Positions 8,178 to 17,500 of a DNA stretch of 62,015 bases are shown here, piece after piece. Both the position numbers and the translations under genes were made by a program. The DNA comes from Bacteroidales bacterium (lineage in GTDB: Bacteria; Bacteroidota; Bacteroidia; Bacteroidales; WRLA01), in assembly GCA_009777825.1 (NCBI GenBank), contig WRLA01000009.1, positions 1-62,015 on the forward strand. Direction: 5' to 3'. The notes below the pieces were generated by a model that ran no database searches, was not told where the DNA came from, and saw only the letters and a list, made by a program, of their open reading frames with translations. The first letter of the stretch is position 1, and each line of letters starts with the position of its first letter.

Positions 8178-8690
8178 GGTTGTCTCATAAGTCAAAAAAT
8201 CAAACGCAAAGGCGCAGAGATTTTTCGCAAAGTACGCAAAGGATTGATAATAAGATGCTTATTCTTTGCGCCCTTTGCATTTTCTTTGTGTTCTTTGCGT
8301 TTGAAATGAGGTAATGAGGTCAGAATTTATTCGTAACCTATTGCTACTGAGGTAGTTTTGTTATAAAAATTAGGTGGAAATGAGGTTATGATTCACCTGA
8401 TAAAATAGGCGACAGGTAGCAAAAATTGTCTGAACTATGATTTTAATGTGATTCACCTGAATCTGAAAGATTCATATATGTATAGAAATATTAATTGCTG
8501 CCCCATTATGCGACCCCGAATGGGGTCGAATGTTAAAGAATGTAAATAGCGCTATAAATATACGACCTCTTCGAGGTCATATCATGCTTAAAATCAATTT
8601 GTTAAAACAAGAAAACCATGACCAAAACATCACAAAAATCAATCCCATCACACGTCATTGCGGGCTTGACCCGCAACACAGTTCAGACAA
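8178..8690. repeat. Repeat-rich intergenic region, including direct-repeat copy 1 (8285-8405)
   Basis: Contents in order: CGCAAAGG / CTTTGCG motifs in inverted arrangement (about 8200-8300); a 121-bp segment (8285-8405) matching 10750-10870 with scattered differences; TTGTCTGAACTATGATTTTA; two small hairpins, CGACCCCGAATGGGGTCG and CGACCTCTTCGAGGTC (about 8510-8580); and the element CGTCATTGCGGGCTTGACCC (about 8651). No gene is supported. Confidence 0.8.
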
Positions 8691-10592
8691 TTATCGCCTC
8701 ACCACCTTCCGCACCACCGCCCCCGTTTCCGTCGTTACCCGAACGAAATAGATGCCGGATGGCAAATACGAAATGTCCATTTCGATTTGCGATGTGCGAT
8801 GTGCGATTTGTGATTGTAGAGACGTGGCATGCCGCGTCTCTACGGAGGCAACTACAACGGCACGTCCAAAAACATCGAATATCTCCACACTGTGAATGTC
8901 ATTACGGACTTGACCCGCAATCTCATCGTTTTCGGGGGATTGCGGGTCAAGCCCGCAATGACGGTAGCATGTAATCGTCAACATCCCCCCCGTCGGATTC
9001 GGATAAACCCGCACATCCCCTTCGGGGAAGCTTGAGGGGGCTTCAATCCCAACAACCTCTATCGTTTCCTCCACAATGTTCGACACGATGGAATCGCAAT
9101 CATTGGTAAAATAGGCGACCACGAAATATTGGTACATCCCATTCGATAAATCTTCATCGGTGTAGGTGGTATCTTCCAACAATCCGTTTGTTATAAGCGA
9201 CTGATTTCTATATACCTGATAGCCCTCTACCAACAAATCATCTGCCGAATGCGTCCAATGCAGTTGCACGGCATTTTGATTCACAATTTCAGAGGTAAGG
9301 TCTATCACATCATCGCATATCTCACCTCCTATCGTTTCTATAACACGATTCGACTCATCCGACACACACTCCATCTCATAATGCGCCACCACATAATACT
9401 CATACTCCCCATCGGGCAGATTCTCATCCCAATAGGAAGTTTCGCTAATAAGTTCGTCATTCAGCAACTCCTCATTCCGATAGACCTGATAGCCCTCCAC
9501 CGGCAAGCCGCTTTCAGGCTCGCTCCACGTGAGCAAGACGCAATCGGCGCCGCATGACTCGGAGGAAAGATCGGTTACCGCCTCGCAGGTCTTGCCATAG
9601 TTTTTGGTAACATCGTGGCAATAGGTTCCTACCAATATATCCCCATAATCTTTGAAATGTTTAATACACAGTTTCAAATGCCAACCATTATCATCTTCCA
9701 CTAAATGATCCTCAATGATATAAAAAACGCCCGGTTCCCTGTCCGACATGAATTGTATGCCGTAGCCACTCTCCGGAGGAGCGGGTTCGCTAATATACAC
9801 ATGCTGAAAATCATGTCCTATATCAGTGCTAAATGATACCTTATATGTCCAATCCGGAAACCATGAACTGACATAAACTTCATTGGGCAAACCACCTCGG
9901 TAAACATCTGGAAATCTTCCACTTATATTGCCAAAAACAAATTCCTCATCTATTGTTAAATTAATGTAGTTTTGAAAACAATCGTATGTATGATAAAAAT
10001 CACGAAGGCTAATTGTAAAAAATTCACATTCTTCAAAGCCGCAATCGTTGGCATTTATTTTTTTATCGTTGATTAAAGTAAACGATTCGGCATAATCATA
10101 ACTGTTATATGTGCCTATATAAGCCCCTCCACTTGTAGCTCTATAAACCAATCCTTCAAAATTAGCAGAATAATAGCTTTTCGATCCAATAATTCCCTCC
10201 CTAAACATCCAATTTTTCCCATAGTCAAAGCTGACCCAGAGGGAGGTATGGGAGTAATTGTCTTTAGAATAGGAGTGTCTTATGTACACGACTCCGGGAG
10301 TGGCATCAGCAAGTATAAAACCGGGTAGCATTACCGAATCGGACGCGGTGTACATTTCGGCGAAATAGTCGGCTTCGTATTGTATGGTTAGTTTTTTGCC
10401 GTTTTCGGTCAATCTGAAAATGGCTAATTGCACGGTGTCGTAGAATGGTGGTCCCCATGGGGCATAAATACCATACCACGAACTGTAAATGTACAATTCA
10501 CCAGATTCGGCGCCGCGGGCTATAAAGCGCTCTTGGGCAGTAGCGCTAATTGTAACGGCGGAAAGGATTAAAAAAAATAAAAAACGTTTCAT
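8691..10592 (-). CDS. Secreted T9SS protein with two fibronectin III-like domains (633 aa)
   Basis: A signal peptide (first 20 residues) is followed by about 300 residues with sequences such as SHTSLWVSFDYGKNW and ILADATPGVVYIRH, resembling BNR/sortilin-type propeller strands. Then come two Fn3-like domains that are close copies (VEGYQVYRNEELL and VEGYQVYRNQSLI), and a type A T9SS sorting domain from VRVYPNPTGG to SGIYFVRV..VVRKVVRR. The sorting domain is interrupted in frame by dispersed repeats: an inverted pair at 8899-8963 (RHCGLDPQS...), a 28-bp palindrome at about 8815-8844 and a TCGCACA array at about 8782-8812. A paralogue is at 60847. It is probably surface-anchored or secreted. Confidence 0.85.
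   Translation of the reverse strand: MKRFLFFLILSAVTISATAQERFIARGAESGELYIYSSWYGIYAPWGPPFYDTVQLAIFRLTENGKKLTIQYEADYFAEMYTASDSVMLPGFILADATPGVVYIRHSYSKDNYSHTSLWVSFDYGKNWMFREGIIGSKSYYSANFEGLVYRATSGGAYIGTYNSYDYAESFTLINDKKINANDCGFEECEFFTISLRDFYHTYDCFQNYINLTIDEEFVFGNISGRFPDVYRGGLPNEVYVSSWFPDWTYKVSFSTDIGHDFQHVYISEPAPPESGYGIQFMSDREPGVFYIIEDHLVEDDNGWHLKLCIKHFKDYGDILVGTYCHDVTKNYGKTCEAVTDLSSESCGADCVLLTWSEPESGLPVEGYQVYRNEELLNDELISETSYWDENLPDGEYEYYVVAHYEMECVSDESNRVIETIGGEICDDVIDLTSEIVNQNAVQLHWTHSADDLLVEGYQVYRNQSLITNGLLEDTTYTDEDLSNGMYQYFVVAYFTNDCDSIVSNIVEETIEVVGIEAPSSFPEGDVRVYPNPTGGMLTITCYRHCGLDPQSPENDEIAGQVRNDIHSVEIFDVFGRAVVVASVETRHATSLQSQIAHRTSQIEMDISYLPSGIYFVRVTTETGAVVRKVVRR
8899..8963. repeat. Inverted-pair repeat inside a T9SS sorting domain
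   Basis: GTCATTACGGACTTGACCCG and GCGGGTCAAGCCCGCAATGAC form two near-complementary arms about 65 bp end to end. The element is read in frame as part of the C-terminal sorting domain of the 8691-10592 protein. A single arm of the same family lies at about 8651 outside the gene. Confidence 0.8.
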
Positions 10593-10621
10593 AAGATCTC
10601 TTTTTTAAAATTATTTTGGTG

Positions 10622-10629
10622 CAAAGGTA
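10622..10629 (-). promoter_or_regulatory. -7 promoter element of the 633-aa T9SS gene
   Basis: TACCTTTG on the minus strand, 30 nt before the ATG at 10592. Confidence 0.6.
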
Positions 10630-11180
10630 GCGTAAAAAATGTTGAAAAAGCAAATTTTTTATTCAAAAGCAGGCTTTTTTGGCAGGGTCAATTTTCCGCT
10701 TATTGGTTAAACGCCCGTTTATTAGATAAGTCGGAACTTTGTGAAAAAGTTTGTGCTCTTTGCGTCTGAAATGAGGTAATGAGGTTGGTATTTGTTTGTA
10801 ATTCATTGCTACTGAGGTTGTTTCGTTATAAAAATTAGGTGGAAATGAGGTTATGATTCACCTGATTAAAACTCACAAAAATCAATCCAATCAAACAAAT
10901 CACAGTTCAGACACTTAGATTGAAAACGCCCCAAAAAACCCCAATTCTCAATTTTCAACTCTCAATTCTCAATTTAATGTGTACCATTGCATCATTATTA
11001 ATAACTGAGTAACGTGTAACGTGTAACGTGTAACGCGTAACGCGTAACGTGTAACGTGTAACGAACTCTGGATTGCTTCACTGCGTTCGCAATGACGGAA
11101 AAAGTCTTGTGTCTAACAGTCTTGTGTCTAACAGTCTCACATCTCACATCGCATATCTCACATCCTCTCTGCTTGGGTGT
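10630..11180. repeat. Repeat-rich intergenic region, including direct-repeat copy 2 (10750-10870)
   Basis: Contains the second copy of the 121-bp direct repeat (10750-10870); an AATCACAGTTCAGACA repeat boundary; a 7-bp array CAATTCT/CAATTTT (10942-10974); a 7-bp array AACGTGT/AACGCGT (about 11010-11063); one arm of the GGATTGCTTC...GCAATGACG family (about 11069-11097); and two copies of CTTGTGTCTAACAGT followed by TCACATC units. No gene is seen. Confidence 0.8.
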
Positions 11181-12140
11181 TTACAGTTTTTCCACGAGTT
11201 GTCGTTGTTTCATAAAGAACTCGATGCGGCTTTTTTCGTCAACTTCGGAAATTTGGGTGGAGATTCTTTTTTTGAGTTGCATCCAGTTTCGGAAGTTGTT
11301 GACCATTTCTTCGTTGAAAGAGAAGATGTCGTATTTTTCGAAGGCGTGTATGCGGCACATTCGCAGGTCGTCGGTGTAGAAGTAACTGTAGTTGGTGTCT
11401 ATGTTGATTTTGGAGATGCAGATGGTTACTTTGTTGTTGGTTTCGGGGAAGGCGCCTTTGGTGGCGACTTCGTGCAGGTAGTCGAGCAGGGCGAGGAGTT
11501 CTTTTTTGAGGAGATCTTTCTCTTCGTCGGAAACTAAGAGGATGGAGTGGAAAAATTGTATGTCGCTTACTATATATTCGAAGAGTCTAAGGTCCCATAC
11601 GTAAGTCATCTCTGCCACGTTTTTGATAAGACGGGAGTAACTTTCCAACTCTTGTGAGGCATATTCGGGGAAACGGATTTGGGAGAAGAGCATGTTTTCT
11701 TCGAGGTTTCCGTATTCGTAAGCCCAGCGGAAGATTTTGAATTGGTAGAGCGGGGGGAATCCGGCGATGAGCGAGCGGGGCAGTTTGTTGCATACCTCCA
11801 TGCACTCGGCGTCGGCGGCGGTTTCGAGGTGTTCGAGGCGTTGGATTCTTTTTTGCACCTCGACTAATTCTGTGTCGGAGGGGTCAATATAGTTGATGGG
11901 TTTCATGGTGAAAGCGACGTTGCCGGAGCCGGCGTGGATGATTTCGTCTAACGAGATGTTCCATGTCGAGGAGATTTTAGCCATTTCATAAACGGTGAAC
12001 GGGACATCTTTGCGCAGTCTTCTGTACACCGCTTCCCGTTCGATGAAGAGTAAATTCGTCAATGCCTGCGCTAACTGCATCTTTTGAGGAAACTTTTTGT
12101 AAAGCGCCTCTATAAAGAAGTCGTACCATGTATCGTCCAT
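11181..12140 (-). CDS. Probable transcriptional regulator with N-terminal HTH (319 aa)
   Basis: The N-terminal about 70 residues (QLAQALTNLLFIEREAVYRR, then FTVYEMAKISSTWNISLDEI) have the layout of a lambda-repressor/BetR-type helix-turn-helix. A long, mostly helical C-terminal region has no catalytic motif that I recognise. Proteins of this shape are common regulators in Bacteroidota. The start at MDDTWYDFF (12140) was chosen because a TACTTTTG box at 12185-12178 lies upstream of it and an earlier ATG lies upstream of that promoter. It is divergent from the large surface-protein operon beginning at 12431, which it may control. Confidence 0.65.
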   Translation of the reverse strand: MDDTWYDFFIEALYKKFPQKMQLAQALTNLLFIEREAVYRRLRKDVPFTVYEMAKISSTWNISLDEIIHAGSGNVAFTMKPINYIDPSDTELVEVQKRIQRLEHLETAADAECMEVCNKLPRSLIAGFPPLYQFKIFRWAYEYGNLEENMLFSQIRFPEYASQELESYSRLIKNVAEMTYVWDLRLFEYIVSDIQFFHSILLVSDEEKDLLKKELLALLDYLHEVATKGAFPETNNKVTICISKINIDTNYSYFYTDDLRMCRIHAFEKYDIFSFNEEMVNNFRNWMQLKKRISTQISEVDEKSRIEFFMKQRQLVEKL

Positions 12141-12177
12141 AATCTGTATTTTATATGTTTGACAATAAAATTTTTTG

Positions 12178-12185
12178 CAAAAGTA
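12178..12185 (-). promoter_or_regulatory. -7 promoter element of the regulator gene
   Basis: TACTTTTG on the minus strand, 37 nt before the ATG at 12140. Confidence 0.5.
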
Positions 12186-12329
12186 GTAAAAATATTGGTA
12201 CCAAAAAGCCTTTGTTGCACATTTAGAGTATTTTTTTTGTTTCAGGTGCAAAAAAGGTGTGTAGAATAAAAAATCATTAAATTTAAGTTAATTTTCGATG
12301 ATTGATGTAGTCATCAAATATGTAAAACG

Positions 12330-12362
12330 TTTGAAAAGGGAGCATTTTTCGCTATATTTTTG
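12330..12362 (+). promoter_or_regulatory. Promoter of the surface-protein operon
   Basis: TTTG (12330-12333) and TATTTTTG (12355-12362) are separated by 21 nt, a good match to the Bacteroidota -33/-7 arrangement. The leader to the ATG at 12431 is about 65 nt. Confidence 0.6.
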
Positions 12363-12430
12363 CACAAGATTTAATTAATGATAAATATGTGTAAAACACA
12401 GTAATAAAATAGATAAGAAAGGTAAAGAAA

Positions 12431-14503
12431 ATGAACACTTTAACAAAAATAGATAAAAATATGGAACTGCAAAGAGTAACAGTTAGAAAGGCAGGATTTT
12501 TCTTGCTGGCTGTTTTGATGACAGCGACGAGCGTTTTTGCTCAATCATCGGCTTATTCGGGAAAGGAGTTTTTGGTGGCGTTCGGAAACAATAACATGCA
12601 TCCGGATTTGAGATACCAGAATCAAGGATCTTGGGATACCATACAGTTGATCTTACGGATAACCGCTATCGAAGATGCGAATGTGTCTATTAAGTTCAAT
12701 AACGGGACAGTGCCGACTGCTCAGGTTTCGCTCAGCGCAAACGAGATACACGATTATATATTATCGTATGCTCAGGCGCTGGCTTCTTATACGGGCAAGA
12801 CGATGGACGATAAGATGAAGTCTATCGAGGTATCTTCGACGGGCGCAATCTCGTTAATTGCCGTGAACACCGCCGACCGTTCGACGGAAGCCACGCTGGT
12901 GATTCCGGTTGAAAATTTGGGGACGGAGTATATTCATTCGAGTTTGAGTCACCAGAGCAACAGCCAGGGTGGATTTATCATCGTTGCGACGGAAGATAAT
13001 ACCGTTGTTAATTTTGGCGCCGTTACGGGGGGAGGACCTCCGGTTCCATATACGTTGAAGAAGCGGGGCGAAGTATATGTGTTTTATAAAGAAATCGCTA
13101 TGTGGAGCATGACCGTTAGCGCTACGAAGCCCATTGCCTATTTTCTTAACGCACCGCGGGTCAGGCTCGTTTCGCCTTCCGGGTCTAGCCTTTACAGGGA
13201 AAATTTCAACTTTGAGCAGTTGATTCCTGTAAACCAGTGGGGAACCAAGTTTATAGTTCCTACTGTTTTATTAGAATATGCCGATAGAGAAGGCGTGTTT
13301 GCCAGAGTAACCGCTCCGGAGCCGACAAACATTAAAGTTACCTACACCGACGGTACAACGACCACTGTTAATCAAAAGTGGTATGATCTTAGAATTGACA
13401 ACGGAACAGGTAATCATGGCTCAGCGAAAGCGGCATATATCACCACAGAGAAACCTGCAAGTGTTAATATATACCATGCTCCACACGATTATGTCGGAGG
13501 CGGTATCTATGGCGACGCCTCTCAACCCGGTGTAGCCTTGCTACCACCTGTTGAGCAGATGGTGCGCAGTGCGTTGATCAGTCCTCTTGATTTGTATGGC
13601 AGGCATATATTTTTACAGTCGAAGCACGATTTTATCCTCATCACCCCTACGGCGACCAAAAATAACACTACGATATCTATTAATGGAGGCGCGCCGCAAG
13701 CTATCAATACGCGCAGCGAGTTTAAGTGGGTCTCGGATAATATCGGCGGCAGCGGTTACTCTTTCGGGAGGTATCAATTCGGACATCATATTCCTCTCGA
13801 TGGCGTTTTTTTGAATACGACGGCGTTGGTTGAAAATCCGGACGGGTTCCTTCTGTTAGCATACGGACAGGGCAGTTACACCAACTACGTTTACACGGTG
13901 GGCGCTGCGGCACGCAGTTTGGACATGATGGGCTATGTCAATGGCATCCACTTCGATGACGCCAACGGACAGACGTTTTGCGGTACTGAGTATGAATTTA
14001 AGGCGGTGTCGAATCTGCCGACGGCTCAGGGAAGCGCTTATCCAAAATGGTATTTTAATGGTGATCACATATCAAAATGGGATGGATACGGTTTAACGAA
14101 GAACATTTCTGAAAAATTGTCGTCGGGCAAACATCATATAAAGATGGTCTTCTTAGGCGCCGGCGGTCAGGAGCAATTTCGTGAGACTACGTTTACGGTT
14201 GCGGCGCCGCCGGAGGTTAAACCGTTTTCGTTGCCGAGTTTTTGCGATAAAGGCGCTGTTTTAAATCCGGATACGCCGCCGGTAGGGGGCGGTTCGACTG
14301 TCGGCTGGCAGTTGGAGACGGGCGTCGGAACCGGTCAATATAATAAGATAAATATACCCTATTCGATAACTTTATCCGATAACGGTAAACGCGTTCGCTA
14401 TTACGTGGAAAATGGTTGCGGGGTTGCGTACAGCGCTACTCAAACCATTGTGATAACAGCGAGCGTAACGCCGGAGGTGGAGATATCGGGGAAAAAGAAG
14501 TAA
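12431..14503 (+). CDS. Exported IgGFc-binding-like surface protein (690 aa)
   Basis: A signal peptide ends around AVLMTATSVFAQ (residue 37). The mature protein starts YSGKEFLVAFGNN, the opening motif of the IgGFc-binding-protein N-terminal domain found in Bacteroidota surface proteins, and continues with beta-rich repeats (VIPVENLGTEY, LIPVNQWGTKFIVP). The last about 90 residues form an Ig-like module (FCDKGAVLNP...GWQLETG...LSDNGKRVRYYVENGCG) related to modules of the next protein. It ends in a Lys tail without a recognisable T9SS sorting domain. It is first of three co-directional genes and may be an adhesin. Confidence 0.75.
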   Translation: MNTLTKIDKNMELQRVTVRKAGFFLLAVLMTATSVFAQSSAYSGKEFLVAFGNNNMHPDLRYQNQGSWDTIQLILRITAIEDANVSIKFNNGTVPTAQVSLSANEIHDYILSYAQALASYTGKTMDDKMKSIEVSSTGAISLIAVNTADRSTEATLVIPVENLGTEYIHSSLSHQSNSQGGFIIVATEDNTVVNFGAVTGGGPPVPYTLKKRGEVYVFYKEIAMWSMTVSATKPIAYFLNAPRVRLVSPSGSSLYRENFNFEQLIPVNQWGTKFIVPTVLLEYADREGVFARVTAPEPTNIKVTYTDGTTTTVNQKWYDLRIDNGTGNHGSAKAAYITTEKPASVNIYHAPHDYVGGGIYGDASQPGVALLPPVEQMVRSALISPLDLYGRHIFLQSKHDFILITPTATKNNTTISINGGAPQAINTRSEFKWVSDNIGGSGYSFGRYQFGHHIPLDGVFLNTTALVENPDGFLLLAYGQGSYTNYVYTVGAAARSLDMMGYVNGIHFDDANGQTFCGTEYEFKAVSNLPTAQGSAYPKWYFNGDHISKWDGYGLTKNISEKLSSGKHHIKMVFLGAGGQEQFRETTFTVAAPPEVKPFSLPSFCDKGAVLNPDTPPVGGGSTVGWQLETGVGTGQYNKINIPYSITLSDNGKRVRYYVENGCGVAYSATQTIVITASVTPEVEISGKKK

Positions 14504-14562
14504 AAATGAAGAGATAAAAAGATAAAAAGATAAAAATAATATTTAATAACTTTAATAAAAAA

Positions 14563-17500
14563 TTGAAAATGAATACTAATAACAAATTTAAAAGATTTAA
14601 CCTTATGAAATCACAACAAATTAAACAGATGACAGTTTTTATACTGTTCTTTATCTCCGCCATGGGCATGTTTGCTCAGACAGTAGCGGAACAGATTGCC
14701 GGTAAAAATATTGGCGACGATATTAAAATTAACGGCTATGTTTGGCGCGTGGCGCTGAAAGAGACTAAGTCGGACGGACACGAGTATGCCATGTTATACG
14801 GCATGAGTTCGTTTCATTATGCCAGATTTGGCGCTACCAACGTCTATAGCACGTCGGATGTTCGTACAGCGTTCAACAAGCGTTATGCGACCGACAAGGA
14901 GTATAGCGAATTGCGACAGATAGCGGTCATACCCATTCTGGGTACTGTTGATAATTTTGACAGTCCCGGAAAGACGACGCTGCCGGCTTATCCGCAGTTA
15001 GCCTCTGCTACCGGCGTTACGGACGACATCGTCTTTCTTCCGACGGTGCGCGACATCATGGATTGGAAGTTTAACGTGGCAGGCACTTTTGGTCATGTCG
15101 GCACGCACTACCGCTTGATAGCGCGCAACCCGTATAAGAAGAGTCCGAATACCCATTTGAGCGGCTTGCTCACACCTGACAACAAGAAACTTCAGGAAGA
15201 CGGCGGCATACAGGCGACTTCGCCTAATCCTAACGGCTACCAGCAATTTCGTCCTTCTATATGGGTACGGATTAGTCCGGTATCGCCGACGATAGGCGCC
15301 ATCACGGCTCCTGCGCCACTGTGTGCGGGCGCAAGTCTGACGCTTTCAGCGCCATCAGTAGAGAGCCATGGCGTTACCATAGCAAGTCAAGGCTGGCAAA
15401 TAGAAACGAACTCCGGTACTTTTACCGGCATAACGCTCCCTTATCCGGTATTCTACGGCGATAACGGTAAGAAACTGCGTTACTATATCACTTATAACAA
15501 CGAGGTTATGTACAGCAACGAGGTCAGCATCACGATAGGCGCTAAACCTGTGCTGACGCAACCCAACAGCGCTACGTTCTGTCATGGCGAGAGTGTCTCT
15601 TCCATCTCTTTCACGGGGACGGATGTGAGCAGTGCGACGTGGCAAGTTACCTCCGGCTCCGGCACGTCAATAGGAATGAACGCCAATAGCGGCACCGGCG
15701 CCATACCGGCTTTTGTGGCAAAAAATACGGGTTCAGGCTCGGTAACGGTTACCATTACGGTAACGCCGACGTCGGCTGCGGGCTGCGCCGGAGATACGAA
15801 GACGTTTACGCTATCCGTGGCGCCGCCTTCTACGGCGAGCGACATCATTGCCCGCGATACGACGATCTGTTTGGAGAGTAGCGTGGATTTGTTCGACCTT
15901 GTAAAGGCTCCCGGCGTTATAAAACCGAACTTTAAGTGGTATCAAACCGCTAACACCACTACTCCGATGACGATAACAACCGTCGTTCCTCCGCCGGGGG
16001 AACATACATACTATGTATCGGTGAGCGGCGATAATTACTGCGAAGGCGAAGCCAGCACTATCGGACGTAAGAAAGTAACGGTAAAGGTCAATCCCACCGC
16101 CAACGCCAACCACATAGAGGTACGCGATACAACAATATATTTAGGACGCAGCCTGAACCTGAATGTCCTTGCAAAACCGAAAAACATCTCGAACCATTCG
16201 TTTAAATGGTATGCGATGATCTTTGACGAGCATCCGATAGCCCCGGTTGTCTCTCCATCCACTGTGGGCGCTCATTACTATTACGTAGCCGTTGAGGGCG
16301 ACGAATATTGCGAAGGCGGTCCGGAAAACCGTAAAGTAGTTACAGTCAATGTGGTTAAGTTGGATGAGGTGATCGAGATAGAGGTTTGTGAAGATGAGAG
16401 CGTTACCTTTACCGCTACCCCGCTTCATGGCGGCGATACGCCGGCGTACCAATGGTTCGTCAATGAAAAAGCGATAAATGGCGCAACAGGACAGAAATAC
16501 ACATATACTCCGGAAAACGGTGATGTTGTCCGTTGCGAGATGACTTCCAGCATCAATTGCGCCGATCCGGGAACGGTCAGTTCATTGACTATTACCGTCA
16601 TCGTCCATCCGCGTCCGGATGCGCCGACGATATTACCTAATGCCGATTTCACCTTTTGCGCGGGCGACGAGATTACATACTCGTGGGTGCTGAGCCAACT
16701 CAATTACAAGCCTACCGAAACCTTCGTAGCGTTGTTTACGGATGAGGCATGTACGGTTTCGTTTACAGACAGAATCGCGTCTCAGTCATTTCAGGTTTAT
16801 GCCCTTGCGCAAAACCTTGTTACCGGCTGTATCACGGATCCGGAGGATGCGTTGATAATACCGATAACAGTCTATCCGCGTCCGAACGCGCCGGTCATGG
16901 CGGCGGGCGCCAACCCCAACGTCTGCGACGGCGACTATATCAGCGATTACTTTGTACGCAGCCTGATCACTCCTAACGGAGGAGATAAAGTTCTGCTTTT
17001 TACTGATAGCAATGCGCAGACTCCATTTATAGAATTTTTTGCGGACTATTCGCAATCACCACATATCATCTACGCCTTTGGCTTGGGCGAGGGCGGCTGT
17101 ATGACTTTGTCCAAAGACGCTTTGAAAATAACAATAAACGTTCACGAGCGTCCGGACGCGCCTGTTATCCCGCCAAACACCAATATCATCGTCTGTGCGG
17201 GCGATGTGATTACCACCGCATTTTTGAAGACAGCAATCAATCACCAGACTCCACCGGAAGTACTCTTTTTCACGGATGCAGCCTGCACGAATCCGTTTAC
17301 GGACAAAGCCGTATATCAATCTTTCCAACTCTACGCTCTTGCTAAAAACATGACCACCGGATGTATCACAGCCACAGAAAATGCTTCGATAATACCGGTA
17401 ACCGTTTACCCGCGTCCGGAAGCCCCGACGCTGAAAGCGTTCGCCGACACCACCGTTTGCGACGGCGAGTTGGTTAATTTCACTTTCTTGGAAAGCCTTA

